Positions 48,288 through 56,473 of a stretch of 64,000 bases of DNA are shown piece after piece (the first letter of the stretch is position 1; each line of letters opens with the position of its first letter). Origin of the DNA: Microlunatus endophyticus (GTDB lineage: Bacteria > Actinomycetota > Actinomycetes > Propionibacteriales > Propionibacteriaceae). The notes beneath the pieces were generated by a model that ran no database searches, had not been told where the DNA came from, and worked only from the letters and a program-made list of their open reading frames with translations. Location: positions 124,001 through 188,000 of the forward strand of contig NZ_BMMZ01000007.1 of NCBI RefSeq assembly GCF_014646195.1, given 5' to 3'. A program made the translations under genes and the position numbers.

Positions 48288-49325
48288 ATGAGGCGCGTCG
48301 GGATCATCGGCGCCGGAGTGATCGGTACGGTTCACGCCCGGCTGATCTCCGAGCTGCCCGACGAGGCGGTCCTGGCCGCCGTCATTGATCTTGATGGTGA
48401 CAAGGCGAACGCGCTGGCGCAGAAGTACGGTGCCACCCCCTATACCGATCTTGCTGAGGCACTCGCCGATCCGGAGGTGGAGGCGTACTCGGTCTGTGTG
48501 CCGAGTGGACTGCATCCGGAGATCGCCGTCCGGGTGATCAACGCCGGCAGGTCGGTGCTGGTCGAGAAGCCACTGGCGATTACCCTCGACGGCGCCGACC
48601 GGATCGCGCAGGCCGCCGACGCCGCCGGGGCAACCGTCGGCGTGGTCAGCCAGCGACGGTTCCAGCCGGCCGCCCGCTTCATCAGATCGGCCATCGACGA
48701 CGGCCTGCTCGGCAATCTCACGTCGGCCGTTGTCGAGTCGCCGCTGTGGCGCTCCCAGGCCTATTACGAGTCCGGTGACTGGCGTGGAACGCTGGCCCTT
48801 GACGGCGGCGGTGCCCTGATGAACCAGGGCATCCACGCGCTCGACCTGATGATCTGGCTGATGGGCAGGCCGGCGCTGGTCTCGGCTCACAGCGGTTGCG
48901 TCGCCCACACCGACATCGAGGTCGAGGACGTCGTCGGTGCGACGATCACCTTCGAGTCGGGCGCCATCGGGACGTATCTGGCAACCACAGCAGCCAATCC
49001 CGGCCTTCCGATCCGGCTCGCGTTCACGGGTGATCGCGGCGTGGTGGTGATGGACGACGACAAGATCACCCGCTTCACCTCGACGGTCCCTGGCGCTCCG
49101 ACAAGGGCTTCGACAAGCTCAGGGATCGAGGAGAGCCCCGAGCTTGTCGAAGGGTCGGTCGACACAGCCCACCGTGCCCAGTACGCCGACTTCCTACACG
49201 CGATCGATGATTACCGACCACCGTTCGTGACCATCGCCGACGGGCGGCTTTCGCTCCAGGTGGTGCTGGCGATCTACAAGTCCGCCAGGACCGGACATCC
49301 CGTCGAGCTCAGCGCAGAGGAGTGA
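48288..49325 (+). CDS. Gfo/Idh/MocA-family oxidoreductase, 345 aa
   Basis: The Rossmann start RRVGIIGAGVIGTVHARLI is followed by VPSGLHPEIAVRVINAGRSVLVEKPLA, which carries the family's EKP motif, and then GGGALMNQGIHALDLMIWLMG, which carries the catalytic His. It should be an NAD(P)-dependent sugar or inositol dehydrogenase. Residues ~275-290 (TRASTSSGIEESPELVEGS) are encoded by two inverted copies of the short interspersed repeat at 49104-49154, in frame, in a surface-loop position. The start ATG 48288 follows a weak site. It is 2 bases upstream of a second family member and presumably in one operon. Confidence 0.9.
   Translation: MRRVGIIGAGVIGTVHARLISELPDEAVLAAVIDLDGDKANALAQKYGATPYTDLAEALADPEVEAYSVCVPSGLHPEIAVRVINAGRSVLVEKPLAITLDGADRIAQAADAAGATVGVVSQRRFQPAARFIRSAIDDGLLGNLTSAVVESPLWRSQAYYESGDWRGTLALDGGGALMNQGIHALDLMIWLMGRPALVSAHSGCVAHTDIEVEDVVGATITFESGAIGTYLATTAANPGLPIRLAFTGDRGVVVMDDDKITRFTSTVPGAPTRASTSSGIEESPELVEGSVDTAHRAQYADFLHAIDDYRPPFVTIADGRLSLQVVLAIYKSARTGHPVELSAEE
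49104..49154. repeat. Inverted pair of short interspersed repeats inside a Gfo/Idh gene
   Basis: CTTCGACAAGCTC (49108-49120) and GAGCTTGTCGAAG (49140-49152) are perfect inverted copies, separated by 19 bases, and flanked by GGG and CCC type ends. The element length keeps the host gene's frame and could fold as a stable hairpin in DNA or mRNA. Confidence 0.8.
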
Positions 49326-49327
49326 TC

Positions 49328-50185
49328 ATGGTGAACACGAAGCCGCACAAGATCGCGATCGTCGGGATCGAGAACAGCCACGCGACCCACATCATCGAAT
49401 ATCTCAATGTCACCACCGAGGGGAAGCGCGCCGAGGTCGTCGCGCTGATCGGCGCGGATGATGATCACATGGCCGAACTCCTGAAGCTGGGCGGGATTGT
49501 GCAGCGGGTCGATGACGCGTCGTCCCTGATCGGGTCGGTCGACGGGCTGATCGTGACGAACCGGGACGGCGGCCTGCACGCGCAGTACGCGATTCCGTTC
49601 TTGGCCGCCGGTGTACCGATCTGGGTGGACAAACCGCTGGCCTGCGGCACGGGCGACGCCGAGTCGATCCTCGCCGAGGCGACCAGGTCGGGTACGCCAC
49701 TGACCTCGTACTCCCCGTTGCGTTGGGCACCCGAAGTGGATGATCTTGTACGGGCCAAGGATCAGGTCGGCGATCTGCAAGCAGTGACGGTGACCGGGCC
49801 CGCGGATCCCGCAAGCGAGTACGGCGGGCTCTTCTTCTACGGCATCCACTGCGCAGACGTCGCCCAGCGGCTCGTCCCTGGCGAGCCGAGCGACCTGCAG
49901 GTCACCCGCGTCCGCGACTCCGTGATCATCCGCTACCGCTGCACGGGTACGGACGTGACGTTGCAACTGGTCAAGCCGGATGATCATCAGCGCGTCCCGT
50001 TCCATGCGACCCTCACCGGGAGGCACGATGTGATCTCCACCGAGATCGCTCTCGGACCGGGTTACGTCGAGCCCGGGATCGAGAAGTTCCTCGGCATGCT
50101 CGACAGCGGCGTTCCACCGGTCGCGTACGAGGAGATCCTACGGGCGGTCGCGGTGATCGAAGCCGCTGACACACCGTCCGGATGA
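49328..50185 (+). CDS. Gfo/Idh/MocA-like oxidoreductase, 285 aa
   Basis: A second, shorter and divergent family member. It has a KIAIVGIENSHATHIIEYL nucleotide-binding start, in which the usual GxGxxG is changed to GIENSH, then DGLIVTNRDGGLHAQYAIPF and AGVPIWVDKPLACG, where DKP replaces EKP. FFYGIHCADVAQRL carries the candidate catalytic His. The altered glycine loop suggests different cofactor handling or a non-redox role. The ATG at 49328 has GAGGAG upstream; the gene is coupled to the preceding dehydrogenase. Confidence 0.82.
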   Translation: MVNTKPHKIAIVGIENSHATHIIEYLNVTTEGKRAEVVALIGADDDHMAELLKLGGIVQRVDDASSLIGSVDGLIVTNRDGGLHAQYAIPFLAAGVPIWVDKPLACGTGDAESILAEATRSGTPLTSYSPLRWAPEVDDLVRAKDQVGDLQAVTVTGPADPASEYGGLFFYGIHCADVAQRLVPGEPSDLQVTRVRDSVIIRYRCTGTDVTLQLVKPDDHQRVPFHATLTGRHDVISTEIALGPGYVEPGIEKFLGMLDSGVPPVAYEEILRAVAVIEAADTPSG

Positions 50186-50197
50186 GAATCCTATCTT

Positions 50198-50226
50198 GAA
50201 AAATGCACTCCAGATGTGCAATTTTC
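50198..50226. promoter_or_regulatory. Inverted repeat upstream of the DUF4143 ATPase gene
   Basis: GAAAAATGCAC and GTGCAATTTTC face each other across a 7-base spacer in an AT-rich patch just before the ATPase gene. It could be an operator for that gene or a terminator-like hairpin for the upstream dehydrogenase operon. Confidence 0.35.
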
Positions 50227-50243
50227 ACGGTAGGATCGGATGC

Positions 50244-51401
50244 ATGATTGAACGGGAGATTGACGCACACCGGCTTCGCGCCGCGCTTGAACGGTCGCCC
50301 GTGGTCCTGATGTCTGGCCCCCGGCAAGTGGGAAAGTCCACTCTGGCGCGCCAAGTTGTCGAACCAGCGCGAAGCAACCTGTTCGACCTGGAGGATCCCC
50401 GGGACCTGGCCCGACTTGGTGAGCCGACCCTGACCCTTCCCGGAGCCCACGGGACGGTGGTGATCGACGAGGCCCAACATCGCCGGGATCTCTTTCCGGT
50501 GCTTCGTGTGCTCGTCGACGAGGACCGACGGCCAGGCCGCTTTCTCGTTCTCGGCAGCGCATCCCCGGATCTGGTCGGGCTCTCGTCCGAGTCGCTGGCC
50601 GGACGCGTGACCGTTCTCGAACTTGCCGGACTCCGGATGGCGGATGTCGGTTTGTCAAGCAGAATGGATCTGTGGCTCCGTGGCGGACTCCCGCCGTCCT
50701 ATCTGGCTGACTCCGATCAGCTTTCGGCGGCGTGGCGGGACGATTACATCGCGACGTTCCTCGAGCGCGATCTTGGCGGCTTGGGATTCCGCATGCCATC
50801 GACGACGATGAGGCGATTCTGGACCATGCTCGCGCACTACCACGGTCAGGTGTGGAATGCGTCCGAGCTGGCGCGGTCGCTAGGGGTCAGCCGCCCGACG
50901 GTGGACCGTTACCTCGATGCGCTCACGGACGCCTTGGTGATCAGGCAACTTCAACCCTGGTTCGCAAACCTTGCGAAGCGTCAGGTTCGGGCACCCAAGG
51001 TCTATGTCCGCGACACAGGCCTCTTGCACCGCCTCCTGCAGATCGGGGATCGCGATGACCTACTCGGTCACCCGAAGGCTGGCGCCAGCTGGGAGGGCTT
51101 CGTCATCGAGCAGTTCCTTCAGGCCCATCCTGTTGTTGATCCGGCCTTCTGGGCAACTCATGGGGGCGCCGAGATTGATCTTGTCTTCGGCTGGGAGCGT
51201 CAACGCCTCGGTTTGGAGATCAAACTGACTGACCGTCCCGGAGTCACACCATCCATGCGCAATGCTCTGGCAGACCTGGAGCTCGATCACATCCTGGTTG
51301 CTCACGCAGGCAGTCAGAGCTTTCGCCTCGGCGAGCGGATCACAGCCGTCGCCACCGATGAACTCCTGACCAGTCCGCTGGACACTTTCGTGACGTCATA
51401 G
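50244..51401 (+). CDS. AAA ATPase with DUF4143 domain, 385 aa
   Basis: The ATPase part shows Walker A SGPRQVGKSTLARQ (~30) and Walker B TVVIDEAQHRRDLFPVL, followed by RFLVLGSASPDLV with the sensor residue. The C-terminal DUF4143 domain begins around VWNASELARSLGVSRPTVDRYL, a winged-helix-like part, and contains VYVRDTGLLHRLL and WEGFVIEQFLQ. A nuclease-like core GGAEIDLVFGWERQRLGLEIKLTD follows (D, E and K of a PD-(D/E)xK fold). Function in bacteria is poorly known. I start at ATG 50244. It interrupts the metabolic clusters and may be a recent insertion. Confidence 0.88.
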   Translation: MIEREIDAHRLRAALERSPVVLMSGPRQVGKSTLARQVVEPARSNLFDLEDPRDLARLGEPTLTLPGAHGTVVIDEAQHRRDLFPVLRVLVDEDRRPGRFLVLGSASPDLVGLSSESLAGRVTVLELAGLRMADVGLSSRMDLWLRGGLPPSYLADSDQLSAAWRDDYIATFLERDLGGLGFRMPSTTMRRFWTMLAHYHGQVWNASELARSLGVSRPTVDRYLDALTDALVIRQLQPWFANLAKRQVRAPKVYVRDTGLLHRLLQIGDRDDLLGHPKAGASWEGFVIEQFLQAHPVVDPAFWATHGGAEIDLVFGWERQRLGLEIKLTDRPGVTPSMRNALADLELDHILVAHAGSQSFRLGERITAVATDELLTSPLDTFVTS

Positions 51402-51402
51402 G

Positions 51403-52170
51403 TCAGTGCATGTAGAGGCCGCCGTCGACGTTGAGCGTTTGTCCGGAGATGTAGCCCGCCTCGTCCGACATCAGGAACGCGATCGAGGACGCCACATCGC
51501 CCGGCACGCCGACCCGGTCGACCAGCAGCTCGTCGATCATCTCCGCCCGCCGTTCCGGCGTCAGCGGACCACCCATGATGTCAGTGTCGATCGGACCTGG
51601 CGCCACCGCATTGACGGTGATCCCGTACGCCCCGAGCTCGCGGGCGAGCGCCCGGGTCAACCCGATCACGCCCGATTTCGCCACCGAATAAGGGGTTTTG
51701 CTGTAGGTGCCGCCGCCCCGCTGCGCCGAGATCGAGGACACGCTGACGATCCTGCCGAAGCCGTGCTTGACCATGCTCTCGGCCACCCGGCGGCACACAT
51801 AGTGCACACCGTTCAGGTTGATGTTGATCACCCGGTGCCATTCCTCCGAGGTGAGCTCGAGGTAGGGGACCGGTGAACTCACCCCGGCGATGTTGGCCAG
51901 CCCGGCCAGAGGTGGCAGGGCCGCCTCCAACTCGTCGATCGCCGCTCGTACCTGCTCTTCGTCCGACACGTCGGCCGAGACGGCGAAGGTCTTGACGTTG
52001 AAGGCGTTCGTGATCTCCTCCGCCAGCGCCTGGCCACCACGCTCGTCGATGTCGAGGATGCCGATGCTCCAGCCGCGTTCGGCCAGAAGCCTCGCGGTCG
52101 CACGGCCGATCCCGCGCGGCGACGCCGCTCCGGTGACAACCGCGGTCCGCTCCACCTGATCGTTTCCCAC
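51403..52170 (-). CDS. Short-chain dehydrogenase/reductase (SDR), 255 aa
   Basis: A classical SDR. It has the cofactor loop VVTGAASPRGIGRATARLL (TGxxxGxG with an insertion), VSADVSD, LANIAGVSS (NAG region), SVSSISAQRG (catalytic Ser), and YSVAKSGVIGLTRALA (YxxxK). The end, ASSIAFLMSDEAGYISGQTLNVDGG, is the typical SDR C-terminus. It is an NAD(P)-dependent oxidoreductase, probably acting on a sugar or polyol given its place 10 bases downstream of the ABC solute-binding gene. The GTG start at 52170 is chosen because GAGGAG precedes it. Confidence 0.9.
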   Translation of the reverse strand: MGNDQVERTAVVTGAASPRGIGRATARLLAERGWSIGILDIDERGGQALAEEITNAFNVKTFAVSADVSDEEQVRAAIDELEAALPPLAGLANIAGVSSPVPYLELTSEEWHRVININLNGVHYVCRRVAESMVKHGFGRIVSVSSISAQRGGGTYSKTPYSVAKSGVIGLTRALARELGAYGITVNAVAPGPIDTDIMGGPLTPERRAEMIDELLVDRVGVPGDVASSIAFLMSDEAGYISGQTLNVDGGLYMH

Positions 52171-52180
52171 TCTCAGCTCC

Positions 52181-53629
52181 TCAGCTCTTGCTCTCGTAGT
52201 CCTGGCCGGGTTTCCAATCACTGAAGGCGTAGTCGTCCAGCGAGACCTTGGCACCCGAGCTCTTGGCCTTGGTCATCGCCTGCTGGCGATCCGCCTCGGT
52301 CGCATCGCTCAGCTTCTTCAGTGCTCCCTTGAGGTCCTTGATCGAACCGCTCAAGTAGCCCTGCAGAATGTTGCCGACATGGGGCGTGACCGGCTTGCGT
52401 TGGGCGTCGACCGCGGCCTGGGCGGGATTCTTGACGATCGCCTGCGGCATCTGGAAGACGTTGTCCTTGCAGAAGGCGACCATCTTCTTGTAGGGGTCGA
52501 TCGCCTTCGACGAAGCGACAAGATCAAGATTCAGCGGCGGTTGGTCCATCGCCGCGATCATGCCGTTCTGATAGTCCTCGGTCATGAAGGAGCCGATCAG
52601 CTTGCCTGCCGCCTCCGGATCCTTGCTGCCTGCGGCCACGAAGTACGACGCACCCGGCCGGCCGCGATAGCAGTACGCCTTGGTGCCGGCTGTCGGCACC
52701 AGGATCTGCCCCGCGCCGATCTTCGGCACGATCGCCGGCGACAGCGCCTTCGCGCCACCGGCACACCAGATCCCATCGATGAACGTGGCGACGACACCGG
52801 TCGCGTACCGGGTCCGGGCATCGACGACGCTGAAGTTGTTGGAGCCGGGCAGGATCAGCTTGGAATCGTTGAGTTCCTTGAGGTATTCGATCACCGTCAC
52901 GTAGGCGTCGTGGTGGTACTGGTATTCACCGGTGGTGAACATCAGCCCCTGATAGCCGGGGAAGCCGGCGGTCTGGGCCATGTCGTCGATCTGATCACGG
53001 ATCCGGCCGCCGTCGGCGCCGATCGCCAGCGTCAGCGGCTGGACGCCGGCTCCCTTCAGCTTGGTCAGCGCGGCCTTGAAACTGTCGAAGTCCTGGGGCG
53101 GGTTGGCGCCGTCCAACCCGGCCTTGGTCCATAGGCCCTTGTTGGTCCAGACCAGCGTCGAGCTCTGCCGGAGACTGAACAGCGGAAAGCCGTACAGCTT
53201 GCCGTCCAGGCCGGTGATGCCCTCGGTGAGCGTTCCGTCCGGGATCTTGGACTTGACGTCGTCGGCCAGCGTCAGCTCGTGCACCCACTTGCCGCTCACC
53301 AGCGCCGACAGCGGCAGCCCGATGACGTTGGAATACACATCCGGCATCTTGTTGGCCTGGTGGGCGAGCTGGAATGCCTCGGGCGCCTTGGACGCGTCGT
53401 AGTACTGATGGCTGATGTTGGTCTTCAGGGCGGTCGACTCGGTCTTGGCCCAGTCGTCGTTGAGCGACTGGAAGGAACTGAAGTGGTCCCACCAGTCGAC
53501 AGAACCCGTGGCGCCGGCAACCTTGCCGCCGGAACCGGAATCGCCGTCGGAACTGCTGCAGCCGGTGGCGACACCGACGGCCGCCAGGGCCGATGCGCCG
53601 AGCAGTCCTCGGCGGGTGAATCTGGTCAT
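52181..53629 (-). CDS. ABC sugar transporter, solute-binding lipoprotein, 482 aa
   Basis: The N-terminus RFTRRGLLGASALAAVGVATGC has a twin-Arg-like start and a lipobox ending at Cys 24, followed by a Ser/Asp/Gly tether. The mature part is a cluster B (family 1) binding protein: WWDHFSSFQSLNDDW, YGFPLFSLRQSSTLVWTNKGLW and GVVATFIDGIWCAGGAKAL. It captures a carbohydrate outside the cell and delivers it to the two permeases encoded upstream on the same strand. No ATPase gene is present in the cluster, so a shared MsiK-type ATPase is likely. Confidence 0.9.
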   Translation of the reverse strand: MTRFTRRGLLGASALAAVGVATGCSSSDGDSGSGGKVAGATGSVDWWDHFSSFQSLNDDWAKTESTALKTNISHQYYDASKAPEAFQLAHQANKMPDVYSNVIGLPLSALVSGKWVHELTLADDVKSKIPDGTLTEGITGLDGKLYGFPLFSLRQSSTLVWTNKGLWTKAGLDGANPPQDFDSFKAALTKLKGAGVQPLTLAIGADGGRIRDQIDDMAQTAGFPGYQGLMFTTGEYQYHHDAYVTVIEYLKELNDSKLILPGSNNFSVVDARTRYATGVVATFIDGIWCAGGAKALSPAIVPKIGAGQILVPTAGTKAYCYRGRPGASYFVAAGSKDPEAAGKLIGSFMTEDYQNGMIAAMDQPPLNLDLVASSKAIDPYKKMVAFCKDNVFQMPQAIVKNPAQAAVDAQRKPVTPHVGNILQGYLSGSIKDLKGALKKLSDATEADRQQAMTKAKSSGAKVSLDDYAFSDWKPGQDYESKS

Positions 53630-53673
53630 GATCGTTTCACTCCTTCGTGGTGATCACTTGTTGTGGTGTGACG

Positions 53674-54594
53674 TCAGGACTTCACTGCCCCGGAGATGCC
53701 CTCGACGAAGTAGCGCTGCAGGATGATGAAGAGGATGACGACCGGCAGGATCGAGATCACGCCGGCGGCGGCCATCCCGGACCAGTCGGTCGCGGTCTCA
53801 CCGACGAAGGCCTGCATCCCGACGCTGACCGTCCGCAGGTCCGGTCGGCTGAAGGTGAAGACCAGCGGCAGGAAGAAGGCATTCCAGGTGGTGATGAAGG
53901 TCAGCACGGCAACCGTTGCCGTGACCGGCATGGCCAGTGGCAGCATCACCGAGAAGAAGGTCCGGACGAAACCGGCGCCATCGACGACCGCTGCTTCCTC
54001 CAGCTCCTTGGGAATCTGCCGGAAGTAGCCGTAATAGATCAGGATCGCCGACACGTAGGCACCACCGCTGAGTGCCAGGATCATCCCGGCCAGTGAGTCG
54101 ATCAGGTGCAACTGCAGGGAGATCTTGACCACCGGGATGATCGTGTAGCCGGTCGGCACGAACAGCGTTGCGACCAGCACGCCGAGGAAGATCCGCGAAC
54201 CGCGGAACCGATAGCGCGCCAGGACATATCCTGCTGTCGCACAGCGGATCGTGACGACCGCGACGGTGATCACCGTCACCACGATCGTGTTGAGGAGATA
54301 GCGGCCGAAGTGGGCGTCGTTCCAGGCCCGGGCATAGTTGGCCCAGACGAACTTCTTCGGCCACAGCTGCAGTCCGCCGGTGAACATCTGCAGGTTGTCC
54401 TTCAGCGAGGCGGACAGCATCCACAGGAACGGGAAGATCCAGAGCACCGCGACACCGATCAACAGGATCGTCGCGATCCACCAGGGCAGTCGGCGCAGGA
54501 AGCGACGCTGCCGGCTGGTCCGTCCGTCACCAGTCCGCCCGTCACCATCCCGTACGTCCTTGCGTCGTACGCCTCCGGTTGCCAGCGCGGTCAT
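53674..54594 (-). CDS. ABC sugar transporter permease (MalG-like), 306 aa
   Basis: Six hydrophobic segments are present, with the EAA loop EEAAVVDGAGFVRTFFSVMLPLAMP, which contacts the ATPase. WIFPFLWMLSASLKDNLQM is typical of MalG-type CUT1 permeases. It begins with an ATGA overlap with the MalF-like gene. The two permeases and the binding lipoprotein form an importer for an oligosaccharide or related compound. Confidence 0.93.
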   Translation of the reverse strand: MTALATGGVRRKDVRDGDGRTGDGRTSRQRRFLRRLPWWIATILLIGVAVLWIFPFLWMLSASLKDNLQMFTGGLQLWPKKFVWANYARAWNDAHFGRYLLNTIVVTVITVAVVTIRCATAGYVLARYRFRGSRIFLGVLVATLFVPTGYTIIPVVKISLQLHLIDSLAGMILALSGGAYVSAILIYYGYFRQIPKELEEAAVVDGAGFVRTFFSVMLPLAMPVTATVAVLTFITTWNAFFLPLVFTFSRPDLRTVSVGMQAFVGETATDWSGMAAAGVISILPVVILFIILQRYFVEGISGAVKS

Positions 54595-55571
54595 CGGTCG
54601 GCTCCTCTCATCCGGCGGCTGGTGTAGACAGCCCACAGCTGGATCGCGCCGACGACCGCGACCAGCAGTCCGAAGATCACTGCCGCGGCGGAGGCGTGCC
54701 CGAGCTGCGGAATGGAGGCCGCGAACGCCCAGCGGTAGATGTAGATCTCGATGATCTCGGTGTGGAAGTACGGTCCACCGCCGGTCAGGGTGTACATCAG
54801 GTCGAAATTGTGGAAGGTCTCCTCGACCGTCAGCACCGTGATGATGATCAAGAACGGCTTGAGCATCGGCAACGTGATGTGCCGGAAGATCTGCCAGGTG
54901 CCGGCACCGTCGATCTTGGAAGCCTCGATCAACTCGTACGAGATCGTCTGCAGCGCCGCCAACCAGTAAATCATCGTGACGCCGAAGAACTTCCAGATGT
55001 AGAGCACCGCGGCGGTCGGCAGCGCCAGATGCTGGTCACCGAGGAAGTCGACACCACCGCCACCGAGCTTGAGCAGCACCGAGTTGATCGGTCCGCTGGC
55101 CGGATCCAGGATCAGCCGCATCACGACGCCGATGATCGCCGTCGTGGTCACCACCGGGATGAAGAACGCCGACCGCAGCACGCCGATCAGCGGCAGCTTG
55201 GGCGAATTGAGCAGCATCGCGAGGAGCAGGCTGAGCAGCACCCGGGCCGGCACCACCAGCAGCATGAACAGCAACGTGATCTTGAACGAGTTCCAGAACA
55301 GCGGATCGGAGAAGACCGCACGGTAGTTGCCCAACCCGACGAAACTCTGGTTCTGGTCGAAGCCGTTCCAGTCGACCAGCGAATACCAGTAGCTCGCGAT
55401 GATCGGGTAGATCGTGTAGAGCCCGTAGAGCACCACGGTCGGCACCAGGAAGATCCAGATCCAGGTGGTCCGCTTCCAGTTGCGACGGGGGCGGCCACGG
55501 TCCTCGGCGCGCGAGGCCGCGCTCCGCAGCCGGCCCTGTCGGCTCGACACGTCGACTGATCTGATCGTCAT
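54591..55571 (-). CDS. ABC sugar transporter permease (MalF-like), 326 aa
   Basis: A permease of the CUT1 type with about six transmembrane helices after a basic N-terminal tail. The EAA loop is EASKIDGAGTWQIFRHITLPMLKP, and YWYSLVDWNGFDQNQSFVGLGNY is the usual periplasmic-facing stretch after the first helix. It should pair with the MalG-like protein encoded next. It lies 27 bases downstream of the aldo/keto reductase gene, so the glycosidase, reductase and transporter genes are probably one operon under the GntR regulator. Confidence 0.93.
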   Translation of the reverse strand: MTIRSVDVSSRQGRLRSAASRAEDRGRPRRNWKRTTWIWIFLVPTVVLYGLYTIYPIIASYWYSLVDWNGFDQNQSFVGLGNYRAVFSDPLFWNSFKITLLFMLLVVPARVLLSLLLAMLLNSPKLPLIGVLRSAFFIPVVTTTAIIGVVMRLILDPASGPINSVLLKLGGGGVDFLGDQHLALPTAAVLYIWKFFGVTMIYWLAALQTISYELIEASKIDGAGTWQIFRHITLPMLKPFLIIITVLTVEETFHNFDLMYTLTGGGPYFHTEIIEIYIYRWAFAASIPQLGHASAAAVIFGLLVAVVGAIQLWAVYTSRRMRGADR

Positions 55572-55598
55572 CGGTCACATCCGGTCGTGATCATCGGT

Positions 55599-56438
55599 CT
55601 ACCTGATCTGGCTCAGCGCGAAGGTGCGCGGATCGCCGCCGACCCGGTTTCCCGCTTCCAGGGCGGAGATCGAGGCCACCTCGTCCTCGGCCAGCATGAA
55701 CCCGTCAAGATCGAAATTCGATCGGATCCGGTCCGGGTTGACCGACTTCGGGATGACGACGTGGCCGAGCTGGAGGTGCCAGCGCAACACCACCTGGGCG
55801 GGCGTCACGCCATGGCGGCCGGCGATCCCGGTGACGGCAGGGTGATCAAGATCGATGCCCTGGCCGAGCGGCGAATAGGCCTCGATCACGATCGAGCGTT
55901 CCCGGCACAACTCGGTCAGCTCGTGCTGCTGGAAGCTGGGATGCACCTCGATCTGGTTGACCGCCGGGGTGATCTCGCTCTCCTTGGCCAGCCGGTCGAG
56001 GTGCTCGGGCAGGAAATTCGACACGCCGATCGCCCGAACCCGCTCCTGGGCGTACAGGTGCTCCAGCGCTTGCCAGCTCTCGACGTAACGATCGACGCTC
56101 GGATTGGGCCAGTGCACGAGGTAGAGATCGGCATAGTCCAGTCCGAGCCGCTGCAGTGTGTCGTCGTACGCCTTCAACGCGGACTCGTGTCCGTGCTCGC
56201 CGTTGCGCAGCTTCGTGGTGACGAAGACGTCCTCGCGAGGCAGCCCGCTAGCCCGTACCGCGGCGCCGACTCCGGCCTCGTTGTTGTACGCCGCCGCGGT
56301 GTCGATGTGCCGGTAGCCGATCTCCAGCGCCAGTTCGACCGCCCGCTGGGTCTCGGCCGGCGGCACCTGGAAGACGCCGAAGCCCCGCTGCGGAATCCGG
56401 ACGCCGTTGGTGAGCGTGATCAGGTCTGTGGTGTTCAT
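55599..56438 (-). CDS. Aldo/keto reductase, 279 aa
   Basis: The AKR signatures are complete: GYRHIDTAAAYNNEAGVG (catalytic Asp and Tyr), VTTKLRNGEHG (Lys), YADLYLVHWPNP (His), AIGVSNFLPEHLDRL, and the C-terminal cofactor block HVVIPKSVNPDRIRSNFDL. It reduces carbonyls, often sugar aldehydes or ketones, with NADPH, and is close to 2,5-diketo-gluconate reductase-type enzymes. The ATG at 56438 gives the standard length. It lies between the GH39-like glycosidase and the sugar permeases on the same strand. Confidence 0.92.
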   Translation of the reverse strand: MNTTDLITLTNGVRIPQRGFGVFQVPPAETQRAVELALEIGYRHIDTAAAYNNEAGVGAAVRASGLPREDVFVTTKLRNGEHGHESALKAYDDTLQRLGLDYADLYLVHWPNPSVDRYVESWQALEHLYAQERVRAIGVSNFLPEHLDRLAKESEITPAVNQIEVHPSFQQHELTELCRERSIVIEAYSPLGQGIDLDHPAVTGIAGRHGVTPAQVVLRWHLQLGHVVIPKSVNPDRIRSNFDLDGFMLAEDEVASISALEAGNRVGGDPRTFALSQIR

Positions 56439-56473
56439 GATCAGCCTCTCGTCGTTGAGCTGCCTGCTACCGG

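Noticed and set aside
47408..50185. nagB and the two dehydrogenases as a complete amino-sugar pathway
   Set aside because: No kinase, deacetylase or transporter for amino sugars is present here, so only a loose association is supported.
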